DNA from: Aquisalinus flavus
Lineage (GTDB): Bacteria > Pseudomonadota > Alphaproteobacteria > Caulobacterales > Parvularculaceae
Direction of reading: 5' to 3'
Assembly (NCBI RefSeq): GCF_022559625.1
Contig: NZ_CP042288.1
Coordinates: 2,738,155 to 2,802,154, forward strand
Length of the DNA stretch: 64,000 nt
This document shows, piece by piece, positions 10,794-19,864 of this stretch. Position 1 is the stretch's first letter; every line of letters starts with the position of its first letter. The position numbers and the translations under genes are program-made. The notes beneath the pieces are model-generated. The model was not told where the DNA came from. It was given only the letters and a program-made list of their open reading frames with translations, and made no database searches.

Positions 10794-11324
10794 ATGAAGA
10801 ACATTGTTTCTATCGGTGTGGCTTGCGTCATGACGGCAGCCGGCCTTGCGATGCCTGCAACCGCTCAGGAAAGCGGCTGGCAGACGTATGACTTTTCCAT
10901 CGGCGCCGATGGCAAGTGGCTGGATGCCGACGACCCCAAGGGCAAATACGCGGTCGACGGTGTCTATGCCAACGCCTCCGAAGGCGGCAGCGCCATGTTC
11001 TACTGCGTCGCCGATGAGCTCGCCGTCTTTGTCTCGACCGAGCCGTTCGATTTCGCCAGCGACATGCGCCAATCCACCCGCAACGTGACGATACCGGTGC
11101 GCCTTTCTGCCAATGACGAAGAGGTCAATCGCAGCGACTGGCGCTATTTCCCGTCGGTCAAGCTGGCCCAGCCTGGCGCCTACACAGCGATTGCCAAGCT
11201 CTACAATGCCGTGGTCAGGCAGGACACCATGTCGATCTCGTCCAGCCGTTTCGGCGAGGTGGAAATCTCGCTACCGCCGGTCGATCCGACCTTCGCCGCC
11301 TTCAGCCGCGAGTGCGGCATGTAA
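10794..11324 (+). CDS. Exported protein of unknown function
   Basis: The 176-residue product has a signal peptide MKNIVSIGVACVMTAAGLAM with a likely cut after ATAQ, and a mature part of about 150 residues rich in beta-type sequence, with two cysteines: one in MFYCVADELAV and one four residues from the end (FSRECGM). An oxidised pair in the periplasm is likely. I do not recognise a named family. The start is ATG 10794 with GAGAGG before it; an upstream in-frame start at 10737 would hide the signal peptide. A lipoprotein gene follows on the same strand. Confidence 0.75.
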   Translation: MKNIVSIGVACVMTAAGLAMPATAQESGWQTYDFSIGADGKWLDADDPKGKYAVDGVYANASEGGSAMFYCVADELAVFVSTEPFDFASDMRQSTRNVTIPVRLSANDEEVNRSDWRYFPSVKLAQPGAYTAIAKLYNAVVRQDTMSISSSRFGEVEISLPPVDPTFAAFSRECGM

Positions 11325-11435
11325 GCAGCCGGGCTGCAGCAGTCTTTCCTTCCGTCCCGGGCCTCACCTGTATCGGGGAGAGACGGGGCCGCCTGATGCG
11401 GTCATGATCCTTCCCTCGCGAAGGAGATACAAGAC

Positions 11436-12041
11436 ATGCGCCGCGTTACTGCTCTCATCCTGCCCGCCCTGGTGCTTGCCGCCTGCAGCGGTGACAACAA
11501 GGCTATTGCCGCCAGCGGCCCCTGCGGCCCCTTGCAACCGGTCTTCGACAGCCGCACGAACGCTGTGCCGTTCGAGACAGTCCGCAAAGCCAAATTCAAG
11601 CTTGGCGAGGTGGAACTCGACGACAAGGTTACCACGGGCATCACGCTGGGGGATAATCTGTGTACCACCTCGGTGATGGAGGGGTTCTTCGGTCAGGACG
11701 CGAACATCTATATCTTCAACTGTCCCGTGTTTCAGGCCGGCACGCTCGACAGGGAGGCCAATGAGGCCAGGGCGATGGAGGCCTTCTCCCGCGTCGAGGC
11801 CATGGTGACGAGCTGTCTCGGGCCGGATTTCATTGCCGAGACGAGCGAGGAAAGCACCGACTTAGAGGTCTTCAGGAAGACGATTTGGGACTTCGTCGAT
11901 CCGCCGGAAATCGCGGCCGGGTCGTTCCGGGCCGATCCCGCCTATCTGGAATTGTCCTACTCTCCCTTCATGCGTGGCCGCAGCGGGCCTTCCGGCTGGC
12001 TCGTCGAGCTGCAACTCCAGGAGCAGCGCGCGACGGAATGA
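11436..12041 (+). CDS. Lipoprotein of unknown function
   Basis: The 201-residue protein has a textbook lipoprotein signal MRRVTALILPALVLAAC with lipid Cys17 followed by Ser-Gly, so it is probably exported and anchored in the outer membrane. The mature part has three or four further cysteines (SGPCGPL, DNLCTTS, FNCPVF, SCLGPDF). AAGGAGATA precedes the ATG. The downstream histone-deacetylase-family gene is convergent and only 16 bases away. No family assignment was possible. Confidence 0.78.
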   Translation: MRRVTALILPALVLAACSGDNKAIAASGPCGPLQPVFDSRTNAVPFETVRKAKFKLGEVELDDKVTTGITLGDNLCTTSVMEGFFGQDANIYIFNCPVFQAGTLDREANEARAMEAFSRVEAMVTSCLGPDFIAETSEESTDLEVFRKTIWDFVDPPEIAAGSFRADPAYLELSYSPFMRGRSGPSGWLVELQLQEQRATE

Positions 12042-12057
12042 TTCCCGCCTGACGCCC

Positions 12058-12963
12058 CTAAAATCCGTAGACGGCCTTTGCCACCTCGTAGGTATTGGCA
12101 TAGGCCGTGACAGTAGGGTCGATGGGGTCGGCGTAGCCGCCGCCAATCCCCATCGAACAGGGAATGCCGCGCTTGCGGCAGCCCTCCAGCACCATCCGGT
12201 CGCGCGCCATCAGCCCCTCGAAGCTCAGATCCATCCTTCCGAGCCGGTCATGGACCAGCGGATCGACCCCGGCCTGGTAGAGCACGAGGTCCGGGGCGAA
12301 GTTCCAGACCTCGGGCAGCCTTTCGGCAACGCGGGTCAGATAGGCATCGTCGCCGGGATTGTCCTCGAACGGAATATCGAGCGTTCCCGGCACCTTGCGG
12401 AAGGGGAAATTCTTCGCCCCGAACGCATCGAGAATGAAGATGCGGGCATCCCCGCCAAGGATCGCGGCATTGCCGTCGCCCTGGTGTACGTCGAGGTCGA
12501 CAATGGCGATGCGGTCGACCCAGTGCTCCGCCAGCGCCTTTTTCGCGACGACAGCGAAATCATTATAGATACAAAAGCCCGCGCCGAAGCCGGCATGGGC
12601 GTGGTGGGTGCCGCCGGCAAGCTGGCCGGACAGGCCGACCTGCAGCGCCGTGCGCGCCGCCTCGATCGCACCGCCGACCGTGCGCCGCCCGCGCCGGGGG
12701 ATCTGTTCCGACCACGGAAAACCGATGCGCCGCATCACCCTCGGATCGATCGAGCCATCGGACAGGGCGCTGACATAGGCCGGGTCATGGGCGAGCACGA
12801 TATCGGCCTCATCGGCCTCCGGGGACATGTGCAGCTGGTCCTCGTCGACCAGCCCGCGGGCCAGCAGCTCGCGCCGCAACAGCTCGTATTTATGCCCGGG
12901 AAAACGGTGTTTCTCGGGCAGGGGAATGTTGAAATCGGCGGAATAATAAAAGTGCGGGCGCAT
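12058..12963 (-). CDS. Histone deacetylase family (acetylpolyamine amidohydrolase-like) protein
   Basis: The 301-residue protein carries the zinc deacetylase core: THHAHAGFGAGFCIYND with the paired histidines, VDLDVHQGDGNA with the Asp/His metal ligands, and GVDPLVHDRLG near the C-terminus. Bacterial members remove acetyl groups from polyamines, acetoin-related compounds or proteins; the substrate here is not evident. The frame extends upstream to 13095, but this part overlaps the neighbouring lipoprotein gene, and ATG 12963 begins with MRPHFYYSADF, which fits relatives. Its transcript probably follows that of the DUF1080 gene on the same strand. Confidence 0.88.
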   Translation of the reverse strand: MRPHFYYSADFNIPLPEKHRFPGHKYELLRRELLARGLVDEDQLHMSPEADEADIVLAHDPAYVSALSDGSIDPRVMRRIGFPWSEQIPRRGRRTVGGAIEAARTALQVGLSGQLAGGTHHAHAGFGAGFCIYNDFAVVAKKALAEHWVDRIAIVDLDVHQGDGNAAILGGDARIFILDAFGAKNFPFRKVPGTLDIPFEDNPGDDAYLTRVAERLPEVWNFAPDLVLYQAGVDPLVHDRLGRMDLSFEGLMARDRMVLEGCRKRGIPCSMGIGGGYADPIDPTVTAYANTYEVAKAVYGF

Positions 12964-13018
12964 GAGGGCCGAGATAGCCGCGCGCGCGCGCCCGTCAAGG
13001 CCCGCCGTCAAGACGCGT

Positions 13019-13816
13019 CTATTCCTGTATGACCAGCAGCTCGATATTGCGATATTCGACCGGGTGGCTTTCCGACTGGATCGCGAAATGGCCACGGGTC
13101 AGCGCACGGGTCCGGGCCCAGGGATGGGCCTCGTCGAGGCTGGCGTCGGAATATTCCAGCACCATTTCGCCATTCGTGTAATGACGATAGGTCTGTATCC
13201 CGTCGCCATCGGGCGGGGTCACTTCCAGCTCGAATGTCACCCATTCGCCCGCCGGCGGGGCGGGGTATTGCGACAGGGTGCAATGATCCTCCGGGCGCAC
13301 GCCATCGATCAGCGCGCTGGTACCGGGGGTGCACAAATTGCCCGTGGTCGGGGCATGGGCACCCTCACCCAGAAACTGCGCCTCGAGCGAGATCGGGAAG
13401 TCCTGGTCCTCCGGGATCGTTCCGGGCGGCTGGGTGTGGAACAGGACACCGGCATTGAGGCGGCCCCAGTCCGGTCCGCCCCGCATCTGCTGGCCGACGA
13501 AGCGATAGTCGAGCCGCAGGCGATAGGCCGTATACGGTGTCTGGTAGTATAGATGGCCGAAGCGCCCGCCGAAATCCTCGCCATACTGGTCATAGGAGAC
13601 GACGATCTTGCCGTCCCTCACGCGCCAGGTGTCGCCGAAATTCTCCCCCAGCGGATGATAGCGGATCATTGGCGTCCAGCCGTCAAGGGTTTCGCCATCG
13701 AACAGCGAGACCCAGCCTTCTTCCGTCGGGGCGGTGGTGCCGTCGGATGTGTCACTGGCAGTGTCGGCGCAGGCGATGAGGCCGAGCGCGATCAGCGCGG
13801 GGGCGAATTTCAGCAT
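13019..13816 (-). CDS. DUF1080 (3-keto-disaccharide hydrolase-like) lipoprotein
   Basis: A 265-residue lipoprotein with signal MLKFAPALIALGLIAC (lipid Cys16) and a single concanavalin-like DUF1080 domain: GWVSLFDGETLDGWTP at its start, WRVRDGKIVVSY, and a jelly-roll body ending in REL-like strands (YRNIELLVIQE). This domain is known from 3-keto-glycoside hydrolases and glycan-binding proteins. It is probably periplasmic or at the cell surface. The deacetylase gene follows 55 bases downstream. Whether it cleaves sugar or only binds it cannot be said. Confidence 0.85.
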   Translation of the reverse strand: MLKFAPALIALGLIACADTASDTSDGTTAPTEEGWVSLFDGETLDGWTPMIRYHPLGENFGDTWRVRDGKIVVSYDQYGEDFGGRFGHLYYQTPYTAYRLRLDYRFVGQQMRGGPDWGRLNAGVLFHTQPPGTIPEDQDFPISLEAQFLGEGAHAPTTGNLCTPGTSALIDGVRPEDHCTLSQYPAPPAGEWVTFELEVTPPDGDGIQTYRHYTNGEMVLEYSDASLDEAHPWARTRALTRGHFAIQSESHPVEYRNIELLVIQE

Positions 13817-14367
13817 GATTTTGTCCCTCTGGTGTTTTGCGGGGACGCTAGCATGGGTCGGCGGGAAAGGGGAGGGGAAAGGGGCCGGCGTTCACGAGCC
13901 GGGCTGCAGGTGCGTGGTATCGCCTTCTGGCGCGGCTTCGCCACCGTAGCGGCTGATGCTCTCGTGTAGCCGCTGGTCGCGCTGCGCTTGGCCGGGCTGA
14001 CAAGAGCGGCAGCACTAAACGCACCGGCAAGCAACGCTCGCGGTGTTGGAAGTATGAGGGGGCCCGTGTGCAGCGGCCATTGCCTCATTTGTAGTAATAG
14101 TATTGGCATAGCTCTCGCTACACACGGCGGCGATCGATGCGGGGCCAAAGTGCATAGCTCTCCCGCCCGGGGGCTACCCCGGGACGCCGTTCCGCCGGAC
14201 GGTGCAAAGCTGTACACACCCTCAACTGCCGGCAGAAACCTGATACGCCGATACTCCGTGCAGGTCACACTTCGCGGTCGGCGCCTCCACCGGGTCCTCA
14301 CCCGGCCTGGGGAGAGTTATACTTGCCTTTCGGGCGGCGGGGATAAGTTTGTTCGGGGTTCGCAAGC
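13817..14367. other. Gene-free stretch of 551 bases
   Basis: No convincing gene is present; the open frames here have no ribosome site and odd composition. Visible structure: a perfect 7-bp palindromic hairpin CCCGGGG-GCTA-CCCCGGG at 14166-14183, and a direct repeat GCATAGCTCTC at 14106-14116 and 14152-14162. It forms the left border of the RhuM/reverse transcriptase islet and may be the scar of an insertion. Confidence 0.5.
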
Positions 14368-15471
14368 ATGATTGTTCATGGTATGTTCGCGGGAATCGAT
14401 GCGAGCGACGTGATGATGGATAGCACGGAATTGACGACTGTTTTTGAGGACGACGAAACCGGCGACCGGTTTGTCATCTATAGCACGGCGAGTGGTCCAG
14501 CGCTGGAAATCCGGTTTGAGGGAGAGACCTTGTGGATGACGCAGGCCCAGATGGCCGAGCTATTTGGCGTCTCGGTCGTTACGATCAATGAACACCTTAG
14601 AAATGTACACGCTGAAGGTGAATTGGAGCCGGAGGCAACTATTCGGAAATTCCGAATAGTTCGACGGGAGGGTGATCGCGAAGTCTCGCGTGATGTAATG
14701 CACTACAATCTCGATGCCATCATCAGCGTCGGATACCGGGTCAGTTCCAGGCAGGGAACGCTTTTCCGCAAATGGGCGACAGCAAGGCTCGTCGAATTTG
14801 CGACCAAGGCGTTCGTCATCGACAAGGCGAGACTGAAGGGCCCGGATTATTCCGACCGGATCAAGGAGCTTCGTGACATCGTCCGCGAGATTCGCGCGGA
14901 CGAGGCAAATGTCTATCGCGAGCTGAAATCCATCTGTGCCATGTGTCAGGACTATGATGGTGCGTCACGGCAATGGGTGACTTTCTATCAGCAGATGCAG
15001 GCGAAACTGGTCTACGCCGTGACGTCGCACACGCCTTCAGAGGTGGTTGCGGGACGGGCCGATGCGAAAGCGCCGAATATGGGCCTGCAAAGCTGGCCGA
15101 ATGAAAACATCCGGAAATCGGATGTGGCCGTTTCCAAAAATTACCTGTCTGACCAGGAAGTCCGTGAACTGAACAGGTTGACGACTATACTGCTCGATAT
15201 ATTCGAGGATCAGCTGGATATCGGTCGTCTGGTCATGATGAAGGATGCAGAAGCCCTGCTCGAGCAGCAGCTGAAAAATCTGAATCGCGCGGTGCTTCGG
15301 GACGGAGGGATCGTTGCGAGCGATACGGCGAAAAGACACGCTGAAGCCGAGTACCGGAAATTTTCCGAAGAACGAAAACGCCTTCGCCATGAAGAGGCCG
15401 ACAAAGCCATATCGAAACTGGCGGCAGAGGCTAAGGACTTGCCTCCCTCAAGGGGCAAGAAAAGAAAATGA
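14368..15471 (+). CDS. rhuM: RhuM family protein
   Basis: The 367-residue product matches the virulence RhuM family: an N-terminal DNA-binding-like part with ETLWMTQAQMAELFGVS and VTINEHLRNV, the conserved RDVMHYNLDAIISVGYRVSS, GTLFRKWAT, and a C-terminal helical region with LSDQEVRELNRL. First known from a Salmonella pathogenicity island, the family is spread in genomic islands and often near defence or toxin-antitoxin genes; its biochemical role is not settled. The start is uncertain: ATG 14368 is used, but 14383, 14413 and 14416 are also in frame and none has a strong ribosome site. It is convergent with the reverse transcriptase gene. Confidence 0.85.
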   Translation: MIVHGMFAGIDASDVMMDSTELTTVFEDDETGDRFVIYSTASGPALEIRFEGETLWMTQAQMAELFGVSVVTINEHLRNVHAEGELEPEATIRKFRIVRREGDREVSRDVMHYNLDAIISVGYRVSSRQGTLFRKWATARLVEFATKAFVIDKARLKGPDYSDRIKELRDIVREIRADEANVYRELKSICAMCQDYDGASRQWVTFYQQMQAKLVYAVTSHTPSEVVAGRADAKAPNMGLQSWPNENIRKSDVAVSKNYLSDQEVRELNRLTTILLDIFEDQLDIGRLVMMKDAEALLEQQLKNLNRAVLRDGGIVASDTAKRHAEAEYRKFSEERKRLRHEEADKAISKLAAEAKDLPPSRGKKRK

Positions 15472-15547
15472 TTACCCGCCCCGTTTCGCCGGCAGGTTCA
15501 GGCTCGCCGGCACCACGGCCCCAGTCCGCACCGGGGCTGGGACAAGT

Positions 15548-16201
15548 TCACAAAAACTCATCGATAGCGGAATCAAAGGTATCGTCTTCATCTTCCTCAT
15601 ATAAGCCTATATGATCTTCAAGAGCCTCATCAACGTCATCAATATCGTCAACGTTTTGGAATACAATGGGAATGGCGTTGGAATCGTAGAAAGAAACGTC
15701 GTCATCAATGAGCGTTCCGATAACGCTATAATCATTACGATTCTTCCCGCGTAGTCGAAATCCGAAACTTCTCTCAGCTTCATAGGAAACGAGCCAATCG
15801 TTACCGAGCATCGGACTGTCTCCTAGTCGATCAATGATTGATTGTTTGGGAAAGCGTCCGTTGATCAAGTTATCAGCGAAAAGATCAATAATTATGAGGA
15901 TTGAAAAAGGTCCGCACCTTTGAATTATCTTTTCACACGAGGCGGCATTTAGGCCGGCGCCAATCTCGCTTAGCAACCAACAAGACCATACGACTTCAGA
16001 ATCGTTTCCTCGGGGCGCATTGTAGTCAATGATGCTTTGACAAACTTTTGCCCATCTTGCTTCGTCAATGCTGAACCGCCTATATCTCCAAGCAACTATT
16101 CTGGCTACATAATCAAGGCAATGGGGAAAGTTAACGGCAACCCGCATCAAAAAAGGTTCTAAAACGGTCCAGTAGCCACTCCATATTTTAAAGTCGTCCA
16201 T
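15548..16201 (-). pseudogene. C-terminal half of an interrupted reverse transcriptase
   Basis: This 217-residue open frame (from ATG 16201) is rich in helices and acidic residues, with segments TVLEPFLMRVAVNFPH and VVWSCWLLSEIG. It is in the same frame as the reverse transcriptase gene upstream, and the 26 sense codons between that gene's TAA (16280-16282) and ATG 16201 read as normal protein (for example NDEGIVKYALRKM). The whole of 15548-17209 therefore looks like one 553-codon gene with a single stop inside. Helical C-terminal extensions of this kind are known in Abi/unknown-group reverse transcriptases. It could be a dead half, a second protein made by reinitiation, or the result of a sequencing error. 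The AT content is far higher than in the flanks. Confidence 0.7.
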
Positions 16202-16279
16202 TTTTCGAAGCGCATACTTTACAATGCCTTCGTCATTCTCAATATTTGCTAGCCTTATTATCTCGTCAGTATAGGAATT

Positions 16280-17209
16280 TTAATCAGACTTAAGAATAGT
16301 TGAGGGCAACTCAAAGTCATCAATTTGAAAGCCTTTTAGCTCCCGCCTAACGGTGACCGGCCAGAAGGCTTCTAAATCTTGGCGAGCTTCAAATATTCTT
16401 GTTTTACTCTCATTAATATCAAGTTCGAACTTTCTAATCGAATCTCTGTATGCACTTAGATAATTTTCTGCCTCTTCGAGGGTGTCTGCGCCAATATAGA
16501 TATCGTCGACAAGGCGTGCGCCGGGTACGTCAGGACCCACTTGGTCTATGAAGTCGGCGTCAATCGCTCCGGCAATCAACTCAGAAATTATTCTGGATAC
16601 ATCAGGCCCAATGGGAATCCCAACGGTCTGTTGGTCCTGCGCCTGGCGAATTAGATAATCAAGTTCATTTGTGTATATCGTCGAAGATTTCGCGGAGCGC
16701 TCAAGCTTTGCTGCGCGCTTTCCGTGCACGGCCCACGGAATAGAGTGAGTATATATGGATGGGAAGAATCTAGAAATATCAGTTTTCACTATATATCGAG
16801 AGGTCGATAACTTCGCCCTGCGTGCGGCAACAAATTCTGCAAATGTGCTTATCTTAATAGCTCGGTTATAATCGCCATCAAACTCGGGTTTAGAGTGAGA
16901 TATCGGAGACGAAGATAATGCGTTATTGAGCTGTCGCCGATGCTTTGTAATGAAGTTGGCGGTGTCGATAAAGAAAAGAGGATTTGGAGTAGAGAAAACC
17001 CGCCTTTGATTGCCGCGTTTCGTTTCGTTGTATCGTGCCAAGGCTGTAGGCTTGTTTCTTTCAATTTGGTTTTGCTCAAATAAGCCTGCGTCAATCGCGA
17101 CGCTATAAAATTTTGAAACTTTGAACACTGGTGGGAGATTTTCAGGAAAGACTCCCTTTTCCATAAGGGCCCTTTTGAAGTCCGTAGGTTTCCCGTTAGT
17201 TATTCCCAT
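16280..17209 (-). CDS. Reverse transcriptase, Abi/unknown-group (defence-type) catalytic half
   Basis: The 309 residues contain the polymerase motifs of a reverse transcriptase: motif A with VKTDISRFFPSIY (Asp144), motif B with GIPIGPDVSRIISE (about 198-210), motif C as LVDDIY (Asp235, Asp236) and a motif D-like INESKTRI. No intron maturase or endonuclease domain follows. This fits the unknown-group/Abi class that includes many anti-phage enzymes; the exact subgroup is not assigned. The chain ends at a TAA beyond which the same frame continues for 243 more codons. The gene starts only 21 bases after argG on the same strand and has much lower GC than argG, so it was probably acquired. Confidence 0.8.
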   Translation of the reverse strand: MGITNGKPTDFKRALMEKGVFPENLPPVFKVSKFYSVAIDAGLFEQNQIERNKPTALARYNETKRGNQRRVFSTPNPLFFIDTANFITKHRRQLNNALSSSPISHSKPEFDGDYNRAIKISTFAEFVAARRAKLSTSRYIVKTDISRFFPSIYTHSIPWAVHGKRAAKLERSAKSSTIYTNELDYLIRQAQDQQTVGIPIGPDVSRIISELIAGAIDADFIDQVGPDVPGARLVDDIYIGADTLEEAENYLSAYRDSIRKFELDINESKTRIFEARQDLEAFWPVTVRRELKGFQIDDFELPSTILKSD

Positions 17210-17230
17210 CAGATCAATTTATCCATCAAA

Positions 17231-18448
17231 CTACCCGCCGCGTTTCCCCAACAGCTTCAGCCGCAGCGCGTTCAGCTTGATGAAGCCTGCTGCGTCTTTC
17301 TGGTCGTAGGCGCCGGCGTCTTCCTCGAAGGTGACGTGGGCTTCCGAGTACAGACTTTTCGGGCTTGAGCGGCCGATGACATTTGCCGAGCCCTTGTAGA
17401 GCTGGACGGTGACACTGCCCTCGACATGGGTCTGGCTCGCGTCGATCGCGGCCTGGAGCATGTCGCGCTCGGGCGAGAACCAGAAGCCGTTATAGATGAG
17501 CTCTGCATATTTCGGCATCAGCTCGTCTTTCAGATGGGCCGCGCCGCGGTCGAGCGTGATCTGCTCGATGCCGCGATGGGCGGCGAGCAGGATCGTGCCG
17601 CCGGGCGTCTCGTAAATGCCGCGCGACTTCATGCCGACGAAGCGGTTCTCGACGAGGTCCAGGCGGCCGACGCCGTGCTTTCGTCCGTACTCGTTCAGCG
17701 CCGCCAAAAGCGTGGCGGGGCTCATTTCCTCGCCATTGATGGAGATTGCATCGCCCTTTTTGAAGCCGATCTCGATCACTTCCGGCGCATCGGGCGCATC
17801 GACCGGGTCGACCGTGCGCGAATAGACATAGTCGGGCGCGGGCTCGGCCGGGTTTTCCAGCACCTTGCCCTCGGATGAGGTGTGCAGCAGGTTGGCATCG
17901 ACCGAGAACGGGCTCTCGCCGCGCTTGTCTTTCGGCACCGGCACCTGGTGGGCCTCTGCATATTCGATCAGTTTGGTGCGGCTGGTCAGGTCCCATTCGC
18001 GCCACGGGGCGATGACCTTGATGTCCGGGTTGAGGGCATAGGCGGCGAGCTCGAAGCGGACCTGGTCATTGCCCTTGCCGGTCGCGCCATGGGCGATGGC
18101 ATCGGCACCGGTTTCGGCGGCGATCTCGACAAGGCGCTTGGAGATGAGCGGGCGCGCGATGGAGGTGCCGAGCAGGTACAATCCTTCGTACACGGCATTG
18201 GCGCGGAACATGGGGAAGACGAAATCGCGCACGAATTCCTCGCGCAGATCCTCGATATAGATGTCCTTGATGCCGAGCAGTTCGGCTTTTGCCCGCGCCG
18301 GTTCAAGCTCCTCGCCCTGGCCGAGATCGGCGGTGAAGGTGACGACCTCGCACTCATATTCCGTCTGCAGCCATTTCAGGATGACGGAGGTGTCGAGCCC
18401 GCCGGAATAGGCGAGGACGACCTTGTTGATATTGGCGCGTTTGGACAT
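17231..18448 (-). CDS. argG: Argininosuccinate synthase
   Basis: The 405-residue protein is full length. It starts with the ATP-binding P-loop [15 protein letters not shown], and has [27 protein letters not shown] and the tetramer tail. It joins citrulline and aspartate using ATP in arginine synthesis, giving argininosuccinate, AMP and pyrophosphate. ATG 18448 has an AAGGAGAC ribosome site. An acquired reverse transcriptase gene sits directly behind it and may be carried on the argG transcript. Confidence 0.97.
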   Translation of the reverse strand: MSKRANINKVVLAYSGGLDTSVILKWLQTEYECEVVTFTADLGQGEELEPARAKAELLGIKDIYIEDLREEFVRDFVFPMFRANAVYEGLYLLGTSIARPLISKRLVEIAAETGADAIAHGATGKGNDQVRFELAAYALNPDIKVIAPWREWDLTSRTKLIEYAEAHQVPVPKDKRGESPFSVDANLLHTSSEGKVLENPAEPAPDYVYSRTVDPVDAPDAPEVIEIGFKKGDAISINGEEMSPATLLAALNEYGRKHGVGRLDLVENRFVGMKSRGIYETPGGTILLAAHRGIEQITLDRGAAHLKDELMPKYAELIYNGFWFSPERDMLQAAIDASQTHVEGSVTVQLYKGSANVIGRSSPKSLYSEAHVTFEEDAGAYDQKDAAGFIKLNALRLKLLGKRGG

Positions 18449-18532
18449 CTTCTTGTCTCCTTCGAAGTCGCGCGCCGTTATAGAGATTTTGCGCGGCTTT
18501 GCGAGGGGAAAGTGAGGGAAACTATTGGCCCG

Positions 18533-19192
18533 CTACTCCACGGGGCAGCTACGATCACGCCAGTCGAGAATTTCCGGACCAGCGGTGAAGCCACGGGCGA
18601 CCACGTCCGGTGCCATGGAAATGCGCACGAAAGGCTCTGTGGCATCCGCCTTGCGGAAGTCGAACCGGATATCCTGCCCGCTGTTTTCGGCGGCCGTGCG
18701 AAGGGCGGCGGCTTCGTGCTGTGTTGTGTAATAATTAACGCCCAGCAAGCTGCGGCCGTTATGCACGATACCGATTTCGGAAATGTCAGCTGCCAGCGTG
18801 AAGAGCGGGTGATCGCCTTGCGCGACGGTCAGGAGGACATCCTCCCAGAAATACTCGCTGTCTTTCGTCCTCCCCGGCAGGTTCACATAGCCCGGCTGGA
18901 CCTGAAGCCGCAATTCATCATCCCATGCAGCGATAATGAAGCGGAACTTGCCCTGGACCGGCCAGTCATCACTTATCTGCACATTCATCTGTTCCTGTGA
19001 AAGCGTCAGAAAGACAGGCTGTTCGGATATCTCCACGTCCCAGCCCGGTACCGGCTCAAGCCTTTCGGCGCATCGAGCAAGCTGAGGGTCTACCGGGAAC
19101 GGCGGCCAGCTTTCGTCATCGCTCTCGCCGGATTGCAAGATGCTGCTGGCGGTCAGAGCAGCAACGGCCAACAGGATAGAAGCGGGTTGCAT
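18533..19192 (-). CDS. Exported protein of unknown function, member 1 of a tandem set
   Basis: The 219-residue product has an N-terminal hydrophobic signal (MQPASILLAVAALTASS) and a beta-rich mature part with a cysteine near the N-terminus (LARCAERL) and one four residues from the end (RDRSCPVE). The same layout occurs in the two upstream genes, and LFTLAADISEIG resembles LFRLSANEQGIY of the next one. The three genes read in the same direction with gaps of 9 and 63 bases, so they are probably co-transcribed and distantly related. No known domain is recognised. Confidence 0.68.
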   Translation of the reverse strand: MQPASILLAVAALTASSILQSGESDDESWPPFPVDPQLARCAERLEPVPGWDVEISEQPVFLTLSQEQMNVQISDDWPVQGKFRFIIAAWDDELRLQVQPGYVNLPGRTKDSEYFWEDVLLTVAQGDHPLFTLAADISEIGIVHNGRSLLGVNYYTTQHEAAALRTAAENSGQDIRFDFRKADATEPFVRISMAPDVVARGFTAGPEILDWRDRSCPVE

Positions 19193-19201
19193 ATCCTTGC
19201 T

Positions 19202-19801
19202 CTATTCCGGCGCGCAGGCGAATTCGCCGGTATGGGCGGCCCAGGCGGAAAAGCCGTCGGCCAGCGTCGGCGCGGCGATCTCGATGCGCAGGAGGGCGCC
19301 CTTGCCGTCCGGGCGCAGGAAGTCGGCATAGAAGGGCGTGTCCGGCGCTTCGAGCGCGGCCAGTTCGGCGGCGGTCTTGAGGCGGCCGAACTCCGAGGCT
19401 TCAGTGGCGTAGATGCCCTGCTCATTGGCGGACAGGCGAAACAGCTCGTCCTGCCCGTGAAAGACCGCGACGGGGATCGACTGCCAGACGGCGGCCGGGC
19501 TTTCCTCGCCGGCCGGGTTGGTGATGGCGCCGGCCTTTATGGTGAAGAGCGGCTCTGTCACGCTGCCGATGATGGACAGGCGCCAGTCGCCGAGTGTGGT
19601 GATCCCCTCGACCGCCGTCAGGGTGAAGGCGGCATCGGTGGCGACGACTTCCACGCCGCCGGTGAAGACGTCGGCGGTCCAGCCGCTGTCGATGGTGATG
19701 GCGGTGCGGCAGGGGTCATCGCCTTGGGCGAAGGGGCTCTGGGCGCCAGCCGGTGTCGTGATGGCCAAGGCGGCAAGGAGGGCAAGAAGGGTGCGGGGCA
19801 T
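19202..19801 (-). CDS. Exported protein of unknown function, member 2 of a tandem set
   Basis: This 199-residue protein has a clear signal peptide MPRTLLALLAALAITTPAGA ending before QSP. The mature part has one cysteine near the start (GDDPCRTAI) and one four residues from the end (TGEFACAPE), suggesting a single disulfide that ties the ends together. It is the middle gene of three in the same orientation and starts 63 bases after the upstream member. Function unknown; envelope location is inferred from the signal and the cysteines. Confidence 0.7.
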   Translation of the reverse strand: MPRTLLALLAALAITTPAGAQSPFAQGDDPCRTAITIDSGWTADVFTGGVEVVATDAAFTLTAVEGITTLGDWRLSIIGSVTEPLFTIKAGAITNPAGEESPAAVWQSIPVAVFHGQDELFRLSANEQGIYATEASEFGRLKTAAELAALEAPDTPFYADFLRPDGKGALLRIEIAAPTLADGFSAWAAHTGEFACAPE

Positions 19802-19864
19802 GAATATCCAGTATCTTGACGGTGTCAGTTTTTGGGCCTGCTCTTGTGCGTGTGGGGGCGCCGG

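Noticed and set aside
13810-14301. Minus-strand open frame of 163 codons in the gene-free stretch
   Set aside because: Ser/Arg/Pro-rich product, no ribosome site and no recognisable fold.
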